NCBI GenBank assembly: GCA_964393875.1
Contig: CAYMUZ010000125.1
Coordinates: 1 to 6,506 of the forward strand
DNA length: 6,506 bases
Direction: 5' to 3'
From: JAHFHB01 sp964393875
GTDB taxonomy: Bacteria > Omnitrophota > Omnitrophia > Omnitrophales > Aquincolibacteriaceae
Shown here: piece after piece, positions 6,054 through 6,506 of the stretch
How the letters are laid out: the number at the start of each line of letters is the position of its first letter
Position numbering within the stretch: the first letter of the stretch is position 1
Position numbers and translations under genes: made by a program
Notes under the pieces: generated by a model
Database searches by the model: none
What the model was told of the DNA's origin: nothing
The model's input: the letters and a program-made list of their open reading frames with translations, nothing else

Positions 6054-6506
6054 TTATGCGTTTTGAGAAACGGGCACAGTTGTTTTTGCCAGCGCAGTCT
6101 TCAGGTCATTCGTCAGCGCGTAAAACACAAGACCACTCGCCAGTTTCGGATAAAAGTAGGTCGATTTTTGCGGCATTAATTCACGCGCCTGCCCCATATC
6201 ACGCAGCACTCCTGCACGCGGCGCCTTCAGCACAAACACCGCCGAAGACAGATTGTTTTCAGCCCACTCAAGCGCTTCGGAATCAGAATGCGTGTATCGG
6301 ATGACATTTTCCCAAGTGGAATCCGGGACATCCCACAGTTTTCCAAGAATCAGGTGGCTCACCAGACTGACATCCAGCTTGTACCAGAGCTCAGGCTTAC
6401 CGGCCGGCATCTTTGCGCTGGCGGCTCTCCAATCTCTAAGAGTCAAAAGCCAGGCGCTTCCGTCCAAAATCAAACCAAACACGGTCTTATTTGCGGCGCT
6501 GTTTTC
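6054..6506 (-). CDS. DUF1015 family protein, C-terminal part (cut by right window edge)
   Basis: The frame is open from the right edge (beginning ENSAANKTVFGLIL) to a TAA at 6054-6056, giving 150 residues. Family members are roughly 400 residues, so about the last third is present and the start lies outside. Recognition rests on the characteristic end block MPQKSTYFYPKLASGLV, about 35 residues from the C-terminus, together with LDVSLVSHLILGKL and the IRYTHSDSEALEWAEN segment that precede it. The biochemical function of the DUF1015 family is not established to my knowledge. No signal peptide or membrane segment is visible in this part. It is followed by pabB after 62 nt (or 32 nt if pabB uses the TTG), so it probably belongs to the same transcript. 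A GTG at 6482 is only an internal codon, not the start. Confidence 0.85.
   Translation of the reverse strand, partial: ENSAANKTVFGLILDGSAWLLTLRDWRAASAKMPAGKPELWYKLDVSLVSHLILGKLWDVPDSTWENVIRYTHSDSEALEWAENNLSSAVFVLKAPRAGVLRDMGQARELMPQKSTYFYPKLASGLVFYALTNDLKTALAKTTVPVSQNA

Overview
The window is a compact bacterial gene cluster with every gene on the minus strand. It reads (right to left): C-terminal part of a DUF1015-family protein, pabB, pabC, purH, folC, and the N-terminal part of mnmE, which runs off the left edge. Base composition looks roughly balanced (about half G+C). No 16S rRNA or lineage marker is present. The gene order and protein style suggest an uncultured Gram-negative-type bacterium, possibly from the Omnitrophota or a neighbouring candidate phylum, but that is only an impression.

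Layout: 6054-6506 DUF1015 (cut by the right edge); 4558-5991 or 6021 pabB; 3713-4561 pabC, sharing an ATGA stop/start overlap with pabB; 2160-3743 purH, overlapping pabC by 31 nt; 684-2099 or 2153 folC, directly after purH; 1-694 mnmE, overlapping the folC end by 11 nt. No intergenic space exceeds about 62 nt. No promoter or convincing terminator is visible, so the six genes probably sit inside one transcript that starts beyond the right edge and ends beyond the left edge.

The five recognised genes share one cofactor. PabB and PabC make 4-aminobenzoate for folate. FolC makes dihydrofolate and/or adds glutamates to tetrahydrofolate. PurH uses 10-formyl-tetrahydrofolate to finish IMP. MnmE binds a one-carbon tetrahydrofolate to modify tRNA wobble uridine. 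The window therefore looks like a folate and one-carbon operon, with an uncharacterised DUF1015 protein at its upstream side.

The most unusual object is inside folC. Two copies of a perfect 58-bp repeat (63-bp period) form an in-frame palindromic insertion that adds about 42 residues between the ATPase domain and the C-terminal domain. Each unit is an imperfect hairpin with 9-bp inverted ends, and short hairpins flank and separate the units. It behaves like a small protein-tolerated palindromic element, comparable in concept to the Rickettsia palindromic elements.
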